DNA from: Lunularia cruciata
Lineage: Eukaryota; Streptophyta; Marchantiopsida; Lunulariales; Lunulariaceae
DNA: 64,000 bases
Assembly: GCA_948567375.1 (NCBI GenBank)
Contig: OX419757.1
Location: forward strand, 23,182,732 to 23,246,731
Direction of reading: 5' to 3'
Part shown: positions 12,960 through 25,752 of the stretch, one piece after another
Numbering within the stretch: position 1 is the first letter of the stretch
How the letters are laid out: every line of letters starts with the position of its first letter
Position numbers and translations under genes: made by a program
Notes under the pieces: model-generated
Databases searched by the model: none
The model's input: the letters and a program-made list of their open reading frames with translations, nothing else
What the model was told of the DNA's origin: nothing

Positions 12960-13440
12960 CAATCAATGTAGGATCATTTATTGAGTTTGAGACTAGGTTA
13001 AATTGAGATAAATCTAATTGAGAAAAAAATTTATTTGGGGATTGAAAGGAACTAAATTTAGCAATTTGGTGATTTAAATTTTGAGAGGAACTCAATTGGA
13101 GTAATTTAGAGGATAATCAAGAGCTTAAATAATTAAGAGGATCTCAATTGAGCAATTGGAAGATTTGGAGATCAAAAGAAACTCAATTTGAACAATTTAG
13201 AGTAAAATAGAGAGTTAAAAAATTTGAGGAATTTAGACTATATTAAAGAGCTCAAACAAATAAGAGAAATCCAATTGTGCAAATGTGTGGTTCAAAAAAG
13301 AGAGGAATTCAATTCAATGAATTTAGAGGATAATTGAACTCTTGAACAATTTCCAAGAACTCAATTCAACAATTGGGTGATTTGAGTTCCAATAGATTGT
13401 TCAATTTGGACAATTGAGTGAAACTTGCAAGCAAGTGAAA
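12960..13440. repeat. Degenerate minisatellite-like array
   Basis: A phrase built from AACTCAATT, GAACAATTTAGAG and TTGAGCAATTGG recurs about every 50-70 bases with many substitutions and indels. The units are too diverged to fix a period by eye. No coding potential. Confidence 0.45.
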
Positions 13441-14149
13441 ATGCAAGCAAATACTTGAATAGAATGAACTTGAGTGATTTTTAAGAAAGTGAGCAAAGAT
13501 GAGTTCTTGGAAGGATTGTTTGAAAGAAATCATGGAGGTAACTAATAGCCAAACCTCAACTTGTTTGGAAGATCACCTTAAAATGCATTGCTTGAGTACT
13601 ACTAAATTTAGCAGCATGGAGAGAACGGTTCCAAGCTAACCTTGCAGTAATTTTTTCCAAACAGCTCTCAAAATTGCCATGGGAATTTAGGACCATAGAA
13701 TTGATTCCACACAAGGATTCAATCACATTAAAAAGTCTAAAAGACTAGTTTCATATGAAATGAAACACAAGCAATTAACATAATATAGTCAAAAATCTTA
13801 GGTTATAACTTTATTATAAGTAAATTAGTTGATATTGTACTTAATTTGTATAAAATGTGCCAAATTGTAATTTTCCAAGAATAAGAGACCTTAAGAGAAA
13901 CATAGCAAAAGAAACACAAGCTTCACACTCAATACTCCGATGCCCCAAAGGAGCACCTTCAAATTAGATAGCAAACAAGATTCACTCAAAGGAAACTCCA
14001 TCCTTGGATCAGATTACATGGATAGGTGACATGGCAAGAAGGTCTACTCTTAGATTAGTTGTTTGCATGGATGACATGTTGATTTTGGTCCTATTTGGTT
14101 GGTCAAACAAGCTTTGACCAAAGAGATCTTTAGGGAATCTTCTTGTATG
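13441..14149. other. Unrecognised sequence beside the family C 3' LTR
   Basis: No frame or known repeat found. Part of it may belong to the C LTR, whose distal end I cannot place. Confidence 0.4.
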
Positions 14150-14453
14150 AATCTCAAAATTGCATGGGTGAGATACCATTGGAAAGCTCTCAATGAGAAA
14201 GAGGGGAGGGAAGGCTGGCCAATTTTCCTATTGGGAAATAATGTGCATATTTTTTAGTCTTAATTCATCCATTTAGACCTCTAAAATTTGCTCTAAAGTT
14301 TTCAAACTATTTTTTACTCTTGCACTATTAGTCGAAATACTCTCTTGGTGAGACCTTTATCTGATCTACTTAGTCCATTATTTATAACATCCTTCTAGAT
14401 GTTACCTAGCCAATTTTCACATCTAGATAATATATCTAGCTGTTGGTTTTACA
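14150..14453 (-). mobile_element. Family C 3' LTR (second C element)
   Basis: On the minus strand it begins TGTAAAACCAACAGCTAG at 14453, directly after a purine tract, and matches the LTR starts at 5564 and 25737. The shared sequence runs to about 14160; the true end may lie further down. Confidence 0.65.
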
Positions 14454-14468
14454 AGCTCCTCCCTTTTT
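14454..14468 (-). promoter_or_regulatory. Polypurine tract of second C element
   Basis: AAAAAGGGAGGAGCT on the minus strand immediately precedes the LTR start at 14453. The equivalent position of the third C element (25738-25752) is also purine-rich. This is the expected plus-strand primer site. Confidence 0.7.
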
Positions 14469-15640
14469 AGATGCAACGTCCTCGTTACAAAGCGGTTGCT
14501 CAAATGATTTCACTAACACTAGGGCATTGGTCAAGTTAGCTACTGGCTCCCATGTGCCTCATAAGGTGGGTACCCTTTCCAATGTACAAGATATTCCACA
14601 TGCAAATGGTGAGTACCTTGGATGTGTTTTTGGAAAATGAGTTTGACTCAAATTCCTCCTTGTCATTTATGAGTGTTGGACAAGGTCAAATTTCTTGTAT
14701 GGAAGAAATTAGTGTGGTCAGAATGCATATCTACATATAAGGAAACATGGAATATTGGATGTATCTTCATATGTGGTTGTAGCTTGAGGTGATAAACCAC
14801 TACTCCAATTCAACAAAGAATGGAAAAAGGCATAATAAAATGAGGTTTGAGCTTGCAAGGGCCAACTAACATGAGGTTGGTTGTTGGCAGCCAGACTTGA
14901 TCCCCACCATTGAAATCCATGTGCCAATGATGTGCATATGCATACTATTTCTATCAATTTTGGGTGATCTACAACTTGTGTTTGGCATTCTCTACTCCTT
15001 GTTGGATTTTGGAAACAAAAGTCTTGACTGCATCCACCTTGGTATCCATCAGATGGATCTTTGTCTAGCTTCAAGGTGTGAAAGAATGCTTTCCATATAT
15101 GAGGAAGAATGGTGTGGCCTATATGGATGCATTTCACTAAACTGTTGTATGCAAATTTTACCAGTGGTAGTAAAGTGTCATACCTTTCTTGCTCCTCTAG
15201 TATGAACCCCTAGAGAATGCCTTCAATAGTGAAATTAGCCCACTCTATTTGTCTATTGGTATGTAGATGCTAAGCCATGGATATGGCCAATTTGGTTTTG
15301 AAGAAACCAAAAAGTGCTCTCCAAAACAAACTGGTGAATTGAGTGCCTCTATCAATGATGAGCACTCGAGATAGTCCATGGTGAGAAAAGACTACATCTA
15401 AGTACAATTGAGCTAATTGAGGTGCAATCACATCCTTGGTGGTAGGATGCATATAAATCATTTTTTTTGAGTTGGTCAACAAAGACTACAATGGAATCAA
15501 ACCCTGAGGTGGTCTTGCAAACTAGATCCATGCTTATCTACTCCCAATGTTGCATAGGAGTAGGAAGGAGTTAAAGGAGTCCCATGGGAGCTTCATTAGA
15601 AGCTTTATTTTCCTAGTAGAGTATGCATCTTCAAATGAAC
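14469..15640 (-). pseudogene. Family C integrase relic (second element)
   Basis: A minus-strand Ty3/gypsy integrase. The frame at 15270-15482 reads through HPTTKDVIAPQLAQLYLD, then VFSHHGLSRVLI and DRGTQFTSLF, the second catalytic Asp in the usual D(R/G)G context. Below it, other frames give LVKCIHIGHT and KLDKDPSDGYQGG, corresponding to the integrase C-terminal region. Several frameshifts. It pairs closely with 25753-26927. Confidence 0.75.
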
Positions 15641-15829
15641 TCCATCACATAGTTGCTCATCTTGGGCCAATAATAATGGCATTTAGTTGCATCCAAAGTC
15701 TTGTCCATGCCATCGTGACTTAGAGTGGCGGAATCATGAGATTCTACTTGGATGGTGGTTCTAATATCTGTATTATCCAAGATTCATAACCTACATCACA
15801 GAAAGCAAGTCCTTGGGTATTGGTGATGT

Positions 15830-17300
15830 CATTGGATGATCAAGCTCTTACACTCTATAGGTCAACTTTCATAGTAGTAAGAATCCTTGGCCAAAATTCA
15901 AGGTTCATCTTGACATCTACCACCAAATTTTTTGCCTTAGGCATTTGGGTAAATGCATCTGCCAATTTCTTCTTGCCTTCCATATATGTGATTGTCATGT
16001 TGAACCTTTGTTTCCATTCTGCCCACCAAATCTATCAATGAGATAGATCTGTTTGTATTTCAAGCTAAACTAAAGGTTTGTAGTCTATCTCCACTACAAA
16101 TGCCTTCTTGCCAAGATAGTGCTTCCAATGCTTATTGCAAGGACAATGGCCAACTCTTCTTGTTTGGTGGTGTAATAATTGCATTCTATTGGTAACAATT
16201 TTGAGAGAAATATGCAAGTGGATGCCATCCATCATGCCACTCTTGTTGTAGGCTTGTTCCTACTGCTTGCCTGATGGATCTATAGCCAACTTGATTGGCC
16301 ATTTTGGGTCATACCATTTCAAGGTTAGTGCATGTAGTAATGCATCTTTCAATTCCTAAAAGGCCAATTTTTGTGTGGTTCCCCACATCCACTTCTTTCT
16401 CTTGCCAAGTAGTGCCTTTAGAGATTGTGCAACCTTAGAGAAGTCCTTGAAAATAGAACCATGTCAATCCTAAGAAACTCTTGAGTTGAGTCTTGTTCTC
16501 TAGAGTGCTCTATTTTTTAATGACCTCAAGTCTATTAATAATTAGGTACCTTCTATACTTACTTTATGCCCCAATTAGTCTACTTCAGACTTGCCAAACT
16601 CACACTTTGAGATTTTGGCAAACTACTTATTCTGTCATAGAATCTGGAGGACTTCTCATAGATGTGACTTGTGATCCATCGTTATCCTACTATAGACAAG
16701 GATGTCATCTAGGAAAATGATAACAAATTTATCCAAGTATAGACAAAATATGTCATTGATCAAACTCATGAAAGTGGTTGGTGCATTGGTGAGGCCAAAT
16801 AGCATCACTAGGTACTCAAAGTGGCCATACCTTGTTTGAAAGGCAGTTTTGTGGAAGTCTTCTTCCGCAATCTAGATTTGATTGTAACCACTCCGTAGAT
16901 CAAGTTTGGTGAAGGGTCTTGCCCCATTGAATTGATTGAACAGGTGATCCATGCAAGGTAAGGGGTATTTTTTCTTCATTGTTTGTTGATTTAGACCTTG
17001 ATAGTCAATGCACATGCACATTGTAAAGTCTTTTTTCTTCATAAATAAGACCGGAGCCCCATATGGTGATATGTTAGGTTGGATAAACCCTTTTTGTAGC
17101 ATATCCTTGATTTGAGCCTTATACTCCTCCCACTCATGAGGTGATGGATGATATGGGTCTTTACTTGGAGGTGTCTTCTTATGAATTATCTTGATTTTAT
17201 GATCTACTCTCCTTTTTGGTGGCAATCCTGAAGGTAGGTCATCCAAGAAGACATTTTGAAACTCAATGACCACATCTTTCAATTTCTCATGAACTTGTCC
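15830..17300 (-). pseudogene. Family C reverse transcriptase / RNase H relic (second element)
   Basis: The minus-strand frame at 16872-17282 (136 residues) is the N-terminal half of a gypsy [57 protein letters not shown] and [11 protein letters not shown]. Below it, in shifted frames, come [10 protein letters not shown] and [10 protein letters not shown] (about 16687-16716), with the YxDD-type motif as FLDD. RNase H sequence follows down to about 15830. The motif set is chromovirus-like. Frameshifts and stops make it inactive. Confidence 0.8.
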
Positions 17301-18360
17301 ATTGAGTTGTGCCCTCTGGACTTCTCTTATTAGACCTATGAAACATCTATTTGTCTTATAGATAGTTATTATCTTTATGACATAGAGAGGTAATTGTTGC
17401 TTTTTTCTCTCTCTTTAACCCTAATGATCTTCTATTAGCAAGTTCTCATTACTTTCTTCCTCCAATCAACTATGGGTTGTAGTGCTCCATCCATGCCGTA
17501 CTTTAGATTGCATCATAATGAGCTAACCATGTCACTCACCACTCAACTTTTTTTGATACTCTACTATAGAGAGTGCTACCTTTCCAAGTAACGACTCAAT
17601 CTTCTTTGTCTACCCATTAGGTAATTCCACTTCTCCATTCTAATCCATCCCTAGATCCATCCCAATCTTATTGCAACAAATCAAGATAAGAAGTTCTTTG
17701 TTGCTATAGGGACAATTGCCCTCTAGGACTCCATTTATGCAATCAACTATCAGTTCCAGCACAAGGTACATTTACTAGAAGTCTTTGTTTTCCAATGTGA
17801 TTTTTGCATCTTCCTCTTCAATTTGTCTCTCCATGTTGTTCAAAGATCACTTGTATGGAAGCCAAGGGCCTCTAGGAAAACAAGTATGACAATTGATAGC
17901 TAGATGCTCAACTTGGCCGCAATTGTACTAACAATGTTGTTTTGCTCAGGTCTCTTCTCCTCATGGGACCTTATTTCTTCTTTCTTTGAGCCATTCCCAT
18001 TCTCCTTGGAGTGGTTGTTTCCTTGTTCTTGGAACCAAATGTTGCATAGTTCCATAGGAATTGATCCACCAAAGTGTCATGTTTCAGCCCAATAATGTTG
18101 AGTTAGGACAACCCCTTCACCTCCTCCAAGCTCTCTTGCTATTCTTTCAGTATAAGCAATGGCTTCAAAAATTGTGCAAGGGTACCATTACTTCTTGGTG
18201 AATTTGCTCTTTTAACCCTCATTTAAAATTATCCAAAGCTTCTATTGGACACATGTCAATAATTATAATCTGTAGATCAAAGAATCCCTCCATGCTATTC
18301 CCCCCTGTTGTACACTATTCATTTGCTTCAAGGTAGAACCCAATTCATGCATAGAAAGAT
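17301..18360 (-). pseudogene. Family C gag/protease-region relic (second element)
   Basis: Aligned with 3890-4980 of the first C element. A zinc-knuckle-like YNCGQVEHLAINC lies at about 17895-17940; it is CX2CX4HX4C with the first Cys apparently mutated. The relic stops near 18360, where the first element continues to its LTR and this one switches to unrelated sequence. Confidence 0.6.
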
Positions 18361-18949
18361 ATTCAAACTAAGCATACATGAAATTGACCAAAAAGGTGTG
18401 ATTAGGGATTTTAGGACTAAACTTGTATTACATTAGGGTAAATCTCCTTATACCTTCCACTACAAAAAGATGGGACAAATCCAATGGCCACATGGCATTT
18501 GGACTCCCTGATTAACTCTACTCCTATCAATGTTAGCCTAATATAACTACCATATCTTCCTAAATAATTCTATGATGACATGACATGCATGTCAATACTC
18601 CCATTATATACTCAGATAGTTTGTATTTTATATTTGGGATCATGGTTGTGATAAATTTTCTTCTTCAAAATTGTGTCTAATATGTGTGGCCATGACCAAG
18701 CCAAAGGTCCATACAGATGACAACCACAAAGGTATTACCAACAGAATATTTAAACATATATGTACACTATACAAGCAACAATTATTGGTTTGAACTACTT
18801 TCACCCTGCAAATTTGAACTAGCTTATCTGGTTGATTTGTAGCATCCACAACTTCCTTAGTCAAGGTGTTTAACACTTCTTGGAATTTTGTGTTAGTGTG
18901 CCTCTTAAGTCTATTTGCCAACTTGTTAGTTGATTTTTGGAATATGCTT
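18361..18949. other. Unassigned sequence between C relic and LTR-ORF relic
   Basis: A 93-codon minus frame at 18640-18921 has no motif I recognise. By position it may be the downstream (R/U5-like) part of the LTR that carried the neighbouring relic frame; I could not align it to the A LTR. Confidence 0.35.
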
Positions 18950-21090
18950 TTGCCTCCAATACTTAAATCTTTGACTTTAACTTCCTTATCTTTGCTTGAG
19001 AAGTATGTGTCATAATCAACTTATAGACTTGGGCAATAGGCTATTGTATTACCTCCTCAATGATCATGAGGATTTGCACCCTCTCTGCCTCTAGTGCATC
19101 TTTGATAAGTTCCTACTATACATCAACATCTTGTTGCACTTGGACATAAAGGATCTACTCTTGATACTCTTATTCTTCAACCATCTAGGTCAACTTTGCA
19201 ATGTGACACTTGGCTCTCTCCTTGTATTTCTGATGTGTTTTTTCCACTTGGGAGGCCCAAAGTCATATTGTGGCTAATTCTTCTTCCATCATGGAGATCT
19301 CTACATTCTTAGCACTTAGTTGCTCCTCTTGTGCTCTTTTGTACTCCACAAAGGCTCGTTCCCACTGGTCAGTCCCTAGCTTTAGTGCCTAGACATTGGA
19401 CTTTGCTAATCTTAATTCTATATTGTGCTTGGTCCAACATTCATTTTCATCTTTCTTCCACTGGTTACTACTAATGGCTGACCAATATACACACTCCTCC
19501 CTCTTCCTATTCAATTCTTTGTTCTTGGCTTTGAGTTCTTTTTCCAACTTTTGGACTCTATGGGTATTGCCACTTGTGGCTTTCTCCTTTAATGTTACCA
19601 CCTCTATACCACCTCTATACAAGCTTGAATTTTCTCCTTGTGGGCTTGTTACAATTTGTTCTTGGCCTTTATACTATCCCTTTTTGCATTTTGCACCATT
19701 TTGTGTAGGAATTCTACCATAGTCTTTGGATCATTCTTATCAGGGTGAAGCTTGTGGAAGAATGGGAGACCTTTGTCTATCACTGTGAGGGTACGTCGAC
19801 CATATTTACAATCCATCAAGACATTAAAACCCTTCTTGGCAGAATGGTTAATTCTTCTTCTTCTTTATCTTCTTTAGGTGCTAGTGGTATTGATGCCAAG
19901 GGTCTCTCTTCTACCAGTCAATATTGGTCCAAGACATAGTTCCTTCTTCCTCTATAGGAAAAATTGGGGTGCTCCTCCCTTTTGCCACCTCCTTAGAGTA
20001 GGATGCTACCTCTCCTTCATGTTGTACTCTTTCCTCTATCTTTGCCTGAAAAGAGTCTTTGTATTTGGCTTGCAGCTCTTTTGCCATCAAGGGTATTCCT
20101 TCACTTTTGGACTAACCCTTCTCTTTCATCATGGGTGTCTTTGTAGTGGATACCCTTTCTAATCTTGGAATAGAGGGTCTCTCTTCTTTGGGTACCTTCT
20201 CATTGGGCTGGCATTGGTCCCAATGTCTTGAAGTGCCTACCTCTGCTTGGACTCCTGCTTGGTCAAAGAATAATACATTCTTGCTATGCCTTTTCAACTA
20301 CATAATTGGGATGGTATTATATTTTGATATCAAAGCCATCCAAATTCTCTAAAGACCAAGTGTCCTCAAATTGCTTCATTCTCACCTTTGACTCTCTATA
20401 CTTTAGTAGAGCATCCTTATATCTCTTGGCCTCCTTCACCCACTTGGCTCATAATTGATAATAAGCTATGGTAAAGTAGTGGGCCCAGAATATTTTTTCT
20501 CCTCCTTTCTTGGTAATTTCATCTCAATGTAGAAATGAATCATAGACAACGAGAGGAAAGTGGAACCCTACTTATCTGCAAGGTCTTGGCCCTGACCCAT
20601 TGGTGGTACATCCTTGTCCAATCCACAAGATGTTTTTTGTGAAAAACTAGAAGAATGTTGCTTGCCTATTGTTAACATATGTCAATTTTTTTGACCAAAA
20701 AAACTACATGATCAACATTACTACAATGCACCTTGCTAGATCATTCTAGCCCTTTACCTTCCATCTATTTTTGTTCTTCTTTCTCTTGAATAAAGTTGCA
20801 AATTAAATTTGTCATTTCTTTGCTTAGACTAGGCTAATGTTGGTCTATATACATAACGCATGGGATGGAAATCACATCCCCAAGAACTCTTTGCAAATCC
20901 ATCACCTTCCATGCAAGCATATTGATGTATAAATTGGAGGTGTTTATGTTCTTTTGTTCTCAAATCTCTTGAATAATCAAGATTGGTTAGCTCCCAATTC
21001 CACAAAAAAAAACTGCAACTGCCAAGTCATGACATACTCAGTGTAGCAATAAGTTCTCCATTTCACCATTCTAGGTGACTGTAAGATCAT
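18950..21090 (-). pseudogene. Old relic of the LTR-borne protein (minus copy)
   Basis: A broken minus-strand coding relic with the same order of parts as the A-LTR protein. Near 20990-21040 it reads QLQFFLWNWE, matching LWITFFAWNWN. Near 20480-20580 it reads MIHFYIEMKL followed by KEEKK, matching AHFDFGLNLL and its following charged segment. From 20300 to 19000 it is Lys/Glu-rich and coiled-coil-like (the frame at 19389-19622 contains VQKLEKELKAKNKELNRKREE). Stops and frameshifts are many. It is too diverged to belong to LTR-A, so a related older family must have carried the same gene. Confidence 0.6.
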
Positions 21091-23183
21091 CTTGAGCACA
21101 ACCTTTTGCTTTTTGGGTGATATTGCTATCAATTCTACCTTATTGATTCTAACACAACTGCCTTATGATTTCTTGTCACTCCTCCACACTGAATTCCCAA
21201 TCACCAGCTCATGCAATCTCTTGTTTTTGCTCTCCCATATTGTGAGTGGATATTGGAAAATTGATAGAATAAAATTGCCTTTAAATCAAGAGAAATCTGC
21301 ATATGCAACAATCAAACCTTAATCTTGATTTCCTTCCTAACTTTATATCACATTGCTTATGGCTTAAAAATTTGGCAAGTAATTATAGTGGCATATTGTC
21401 CCACATGTGAGAAGCACCATAAGATGAGAAAATACTGAAATAAGTTCTTTGGTACAAGTGGGATTTCTTTGCTTGCAAATCTAGAGATGTGAATAATTGT
21501 CTTTTTTGGTTCCTTGCTTACATGCTAAGAATGATCATAACCCAAGATACGCCAAGAAAAAATGTGACAAACCCAAAGGTGTAACATAAAAAAAGACATG
21601 ACATAAAACATGGGATTGGGGCCATGGGTGTTCATGGTTGATGGTATACCAAACCAAGGGTATTAGGACATACCCCTCCCTTTTGACAAGAGTTCCATAT
21701 CTTTGGACGTGTTCTTTCTTCACTACTTCTAATTGTCTTACCTAACAAGTGTAAAACCTTTAAATCCTATTTGCTAACACTATTCTTAACATAATACTAT
21801 GATACAAAAAAGAAAGAGAGAAAAAAATGACAAAAAGAGATTGAGTGGGTTTCTACACTCACCTCAAACATATCCAATCATGCAAGACATTTAGGTTCAA
21901 ATATAACTATAATAGTTGAACCCTAATAGTTCAAACTAGATGAGTGGACAAGCAAGGCCAAATTACAACCATCCCGTATTGATGAATCATCTAACTTTCT
22001 TTTAAGGCACTTGTTTCATATAAAGGAATAGGAAATTAAGAATATTATTCATATGATTGGAACACCTAGCTAAATTGACTAAAGTGAAGGAGGTCTAATG
22101 TTGAGCACACCTCAAAGTAGAATCAAGGAAAACACCAAAAGCAAGAATATTCTAGAAGTGCAATAAAGAGAAGACATTGATCTAAGGAGATTTAAGAAAG
22201 ATGAGAATACGGAGCCCAATGAGAAAAGGAAAAAGAGTGAAACCCTCACCTTAAGTTCAATGAGGCTTGAGTAGGATCATGCAATGATCACACCAAAAGT
22301 AAACCAAAAGAAGAAGTAGAAAATTCATAAAGGATTATGGATGGGATCCAAGGTTAAGCTAGGACTCACATTCAAAAAATTTAAAGAAATTGGCATCCAA
22401 ATACTTTGAGGAAAGTAACATCCAAATAATAAGGAAATTGGCAAGATCAAGTAGAAGATAGGTACCACTTGATTCTTTGAGTAATTAAACATTACTATTG
22501 ATACTCAAGTGGACTCTTAATCATTTTTCATAGTGTAAGTACTATAAATAACCAAAATATTTGCCATTTCAATGCTAGGAGGTGATGGCATGCAAGTGAT
22601 ACACCATCAAAATGAAAACATAGAGGCCTACATATTTGACATATGGGATACCTTAAGTAATGGATCTTAAACTTTGGGGTGTAATACTTTATTCAGCAAT
22701 AAATAATGGGTTGTAAGGAAATGCACAGTCTATAATTGGATTTTTTTTTATTAATTAGGATTAATAAACAAAGAAGAAGGGAGCAACATGGTAATTTCCT
22801 ACCTATAGTTTTGAATTTATTTCCCTTAGTCATTGATTTGATGACTTATGTGGAATTGGTTCCCTTGTGCAATTCTTGGTTAGACCCATTTCCAAGTGGC
22901 AAGGGTAACCTTAACTAGTTGCTACTCATTTGGCTTGTTGGATAGAATTTGAAGCTTGCTCCTATGTATAGTTGGTATTTAGTTCAAGAGGTTACCTCTA
23001 TGCCATTTGGTTTTTAGATCTCTATATCATTTTAGCAATCTTGAACATTATTGCTACTTGTTAGATGAGGTCTTGTACGAAGAAAAATCATTATATCTTT
23101 TCTCTTGTAATACAATCAATAGATCTTGATTCTCCTTTTGGACTCATATGTTGAGCATCTTTGCATATTGATAAAGTTAGGTA
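21091..23183. other. Unrecognised sequence
   Basis: About 2.1 kb with short chance frames only. Purine-rich runs at 22080-22460 suggest a decayed transposon, but no domain is visible. Confidence 0.4.
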
Positions 23184-23858
23184 TGTAGCACTCATTGGTG
23201 CATGTATGCTCCATGGGGATATCGAGTTTGGTATTCCTAGTAGTCGAAGATGTTTATGTAGAGTATAACCAAACTTCTATATTATTTATAATTAGCTAGA
23301 GTTAGTCATAGCTAAATATAGAGGTGAGCCCAAATTTTAGAGGAAGTTGAAAAAGTAAGCATCACTACTTTAAATGCTAGTGTATTGCCTTTATATTATT
23401 CTTAAGGGTTTGGCTTTGAAGAAAGAGTTGAGAACTCATGGGCCCACTAGCCATTTTGGTTCAGATTTTTATACAATCCAAGGATAGCCCATGGGAAGGA
23501 ACCCTTAACTTATTTGTTGGGCCAAAATAAGACTACATGCTCATGAGATTTATTCCCATGTGTATGTATATTATTTTAAACTTTTGACTGTACATGAATT
23601 TTTGCTTTGTAAATTTTGTGTGTAATATTTTATAAGTATATAAACTTAGGTTAAGAAGGGACAAATCATCTTTGTATTTGTAGATGTCTCTCTCTCATCG
23701 AGTCTTTAATGAGGAATGGCTTGAGCCTTGCAAGTGTCTTTGAGTTTTAGCCTTAGGAGAGTATGATGGAGTTTGGATTCATTGCCTTCTTAGTCCATGA
23801 TGAGCTACCTTAATAGACATCAAAGGTTCATCCTGATAGATAAAGAAGCAGGCTCATA
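23184..23858 (+). mobile_element. Family B LTR (plus), old copy
   Basis: It starts TGTAGCACTCATTGGTGCATG and ends ...AAGCAGGCTCATA, a diverged version of the B LTR termini TGTAACACCCATTTGTGCATG and GCCGGCTCACA. It matches 40547-41229 and the reverse complement of the split LTR at 26928-29516 throughout. B gag-region sequence lies downstream on the same strand (24530-25500), so this is probably the 5' LTR of a truncated B element. The primer site is not recognisable and the flanks give no clear target duplication. Confidence 0.75.
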
Positions 23859-24529
23859 TACCAAAATTTACCTTGAAGAAACTTATCCACAATTGCAAGC
23901 TTTGGCAATAGAACAAGACAAATTGAGAGTAGAATTAAGAGCCATTGGGTATGAGTGATTGCTTGATCTCTCTTGGGGATGTCCAAAAAATGCAATGGTT
24001 ATGGAATTAGTAATTTTTTGCATACCTAAGGAGATGGAACCCAATTAAAGGAAATCCTTGGGATTGGAACCTTAAATTAATCCTCAATACCTACCTGTTG
24101 AGGAATGCAAGAGAAGAATACCCTACTAGGGAAGAGGCCTTGGATGATTTGATCAATGAAATCTTCAATGACAACAATCATGATTCTTTAGAAGGATGCA
24201 TTGAACTCTGTTATAAGCCCTCAAGTACAAAGGTTTTCAAATTTCTCTTGCACATCCTCCATTTAGACCACCCTTGTAGGCTCAGTAACTGTGATCATTG
24301 GTCCTTGGACAAGCACTCAAATAATTAATTGGGAAAGGCTCTTACACAATGGTATTAGGAAGCTTGCCCATAGTAGCACCCAATCCAATAAGTATGCACA
24401 AATGTTCCTTTTCTACAATCATGACTACCATTGGCATTGACCTATTGACAAGGAAAGAGAGGAGTGGAGCAAGCAAGAGAAGTTATGGAATGGGAGGTAG
24501 TGGTGTTCCCAATGATGGGAGACACAACC
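23859..24529 (+). other. Leader region of the truncated B element, unassigned
   Basis: Between the B LTR and the recognisable B coding relic. A 76-codon frame (24098-24328) containing REEYPTREEALDDLINEIF has no counterpart in the B leader at 53550-54384 and no motif I know. It may be an insertion or strongly diverged leader. Confidence 0.35.
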
Positions 24530-24670
24530 TTTGATAAATCTAATCAAGAGAGGATAATAGAGCCACACATTAACAACACATTGCATCATAATTGTACTTT
24601 TGGAGACTTTGGAGAGAGTCTTAAAACCACTATAGAAAAACTATCTTCATTAGATAACTCTCAATATTAG
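24530..24670 (+). pseudogene. Tail of the B-family zinc-knuckle ORF (plus copy)
   Basis: This matches the end of the minus-strand frame at 53074-53547: the ETLVKDLGESLNTAIE segment appears here as a diverged copy ending in a stop at about 24670, in the same place as the stop of the other copy. It shows that this extra ORF belongs to family B and is not a peculiarity of one copy. Confidence 0.6.
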
Positions 24671-24854
24671 TGATGGAGATAAAATTTTAATTGATGGATT
24701 AACTATTCATAGAGTTTGATTAATTTGCACCTTGGGATTTAATCATGCGGTGAAAATCCTAGAGCAACTTGAACCTTTTGTGGTACCTATGATTGACTAC
24801 TTAGAAATGATGTTAGTCATGTTTGTACTCCCATTATTTATAAGGTGAAAGACA

Positions 24855-24855
<1 letters not shown>

Positions 24856-24930
<75 letters not shown>
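24856..24930. repeat. (TA)n microsatellite
   Basis: About 75 bases of uninterrupted TA dinucleotide, just before the B gag relic. Simple repeat, no coding content. Confidence 0.95.
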
Positions 24931-24932
<2 letters not shown>

Positions 24933-24939
24933 AATACAA

Positions 24940-25500
24940 ATAGTGAGGAGCTTAGATGGAGAAACTTTTAGTTTTGTTTGGCAAGAATAGAGAAAATATG
25001 GAGGTTTTTGTGAGAGACTTCAAGAGGACTTGTATAAGAAATAATGAGAGGAGGAAGAATGAGTGAGCCTCATTATTACTAAATTTCTTGGAGGATGCAA
25101 ATCTTATATGGTATGAGTTAGAATACCAAAAGTGAGAAGAAAGATGGGCAAGAGGAGTCTTGAGAGAGTTTGATTATATCACTCATTGAGAATTTTCTTT
25201 TGGACGAGAGGTATTAGAGATTGATGAGATTATCTTCCTAAGCAAAGAGATGCAAAGAAAGGGAGAGTTACTGCAAAAGCAATGGAGATGTTAGAGTCTT
25301 GATTCCATATATTATTGAGAAAGAGTGAGGATGGTCCAATACCCACAACAAATACTTGCACTAATATTTCAACACCATCAACAAAGATTCCAAGGAAGAA
25401 GTTAGAGATGGATGATTTCTTGATCTCAAAGCAACAATAGGACTGTAATATGCTGGAAGATGTTGGTAGTCACAAGGCCAATATCATGGTGGGTCAGAGT
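24940..25500 (+). pseudogene. Family B gag/protease relic (plus)
   Basis: Plus-strand counterpart of the B gag at 52372-52848: the kLLVLFGKNRENMEVFVRDF segment corresponds to LPVFFGKDGEDVEAFVRDF there. It then jumps, by an internal deletion, to a segment corresponding to 32440-32560 (KTPRKKLGMEDFLISKQQ). It ends abruptly near 25500, where family C LTR sequence on the other strand begins. Confidence 0.7.
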
Positions 25501-25509
25501 ATTCCCATT

Positions 25510-25737
25510 TTCAAGGCTAGGAGAAGAGTAGTCCTATTTTCAAGGCCTAATTCATCCATTTAGGCTTCCACAATTGGCTTTGAAACTTTTAGGGTGTTTT
25601 CTCCTACCTTATTAGTGGAAGTACTCTTTTGGTGACACGTCTATCTGATCTACCTAGTCCATCATATATAACATTCTTCTAAATTTTATCAAGCCAAATT
25701 TCACCTCTAGATAATATATCTAGTTAATGGTATTACA
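25510..25737 (-). mobile_element. Family C 3' LTR (third C element), truncated
   Basis: The minus-strand start TGTAATACCATTAACTAG at 25737 is preceded by a purine tract. It aligns with 14230-14453 and is cut at about 25510-25530 by the B fragment. Confidence 0.7.
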
Positions 25738-25752
25738 AAACTCTCCCTTTTA
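25738..25752 (-). promoter_or_regulatory. Polypurine tract of third C element
   Basis: AAAAGGGAGAGTTT on the minus strand directly before the LTR start, equivalent to 14454-14468. Confidence 0.65.

Noticed and set aside
14897-15205. 102-codon plus frame resembling 26181-26423
   Set aside because: Antisense shadow of family C integrase in two copies; the integrase motifs are on the minus strand.
24856-24930. (TA)n tract considered as an origin or regulatory element
   Set aside because: Pure dinucleotide repeat of a kind common in plant genomes; no other signal nearby.
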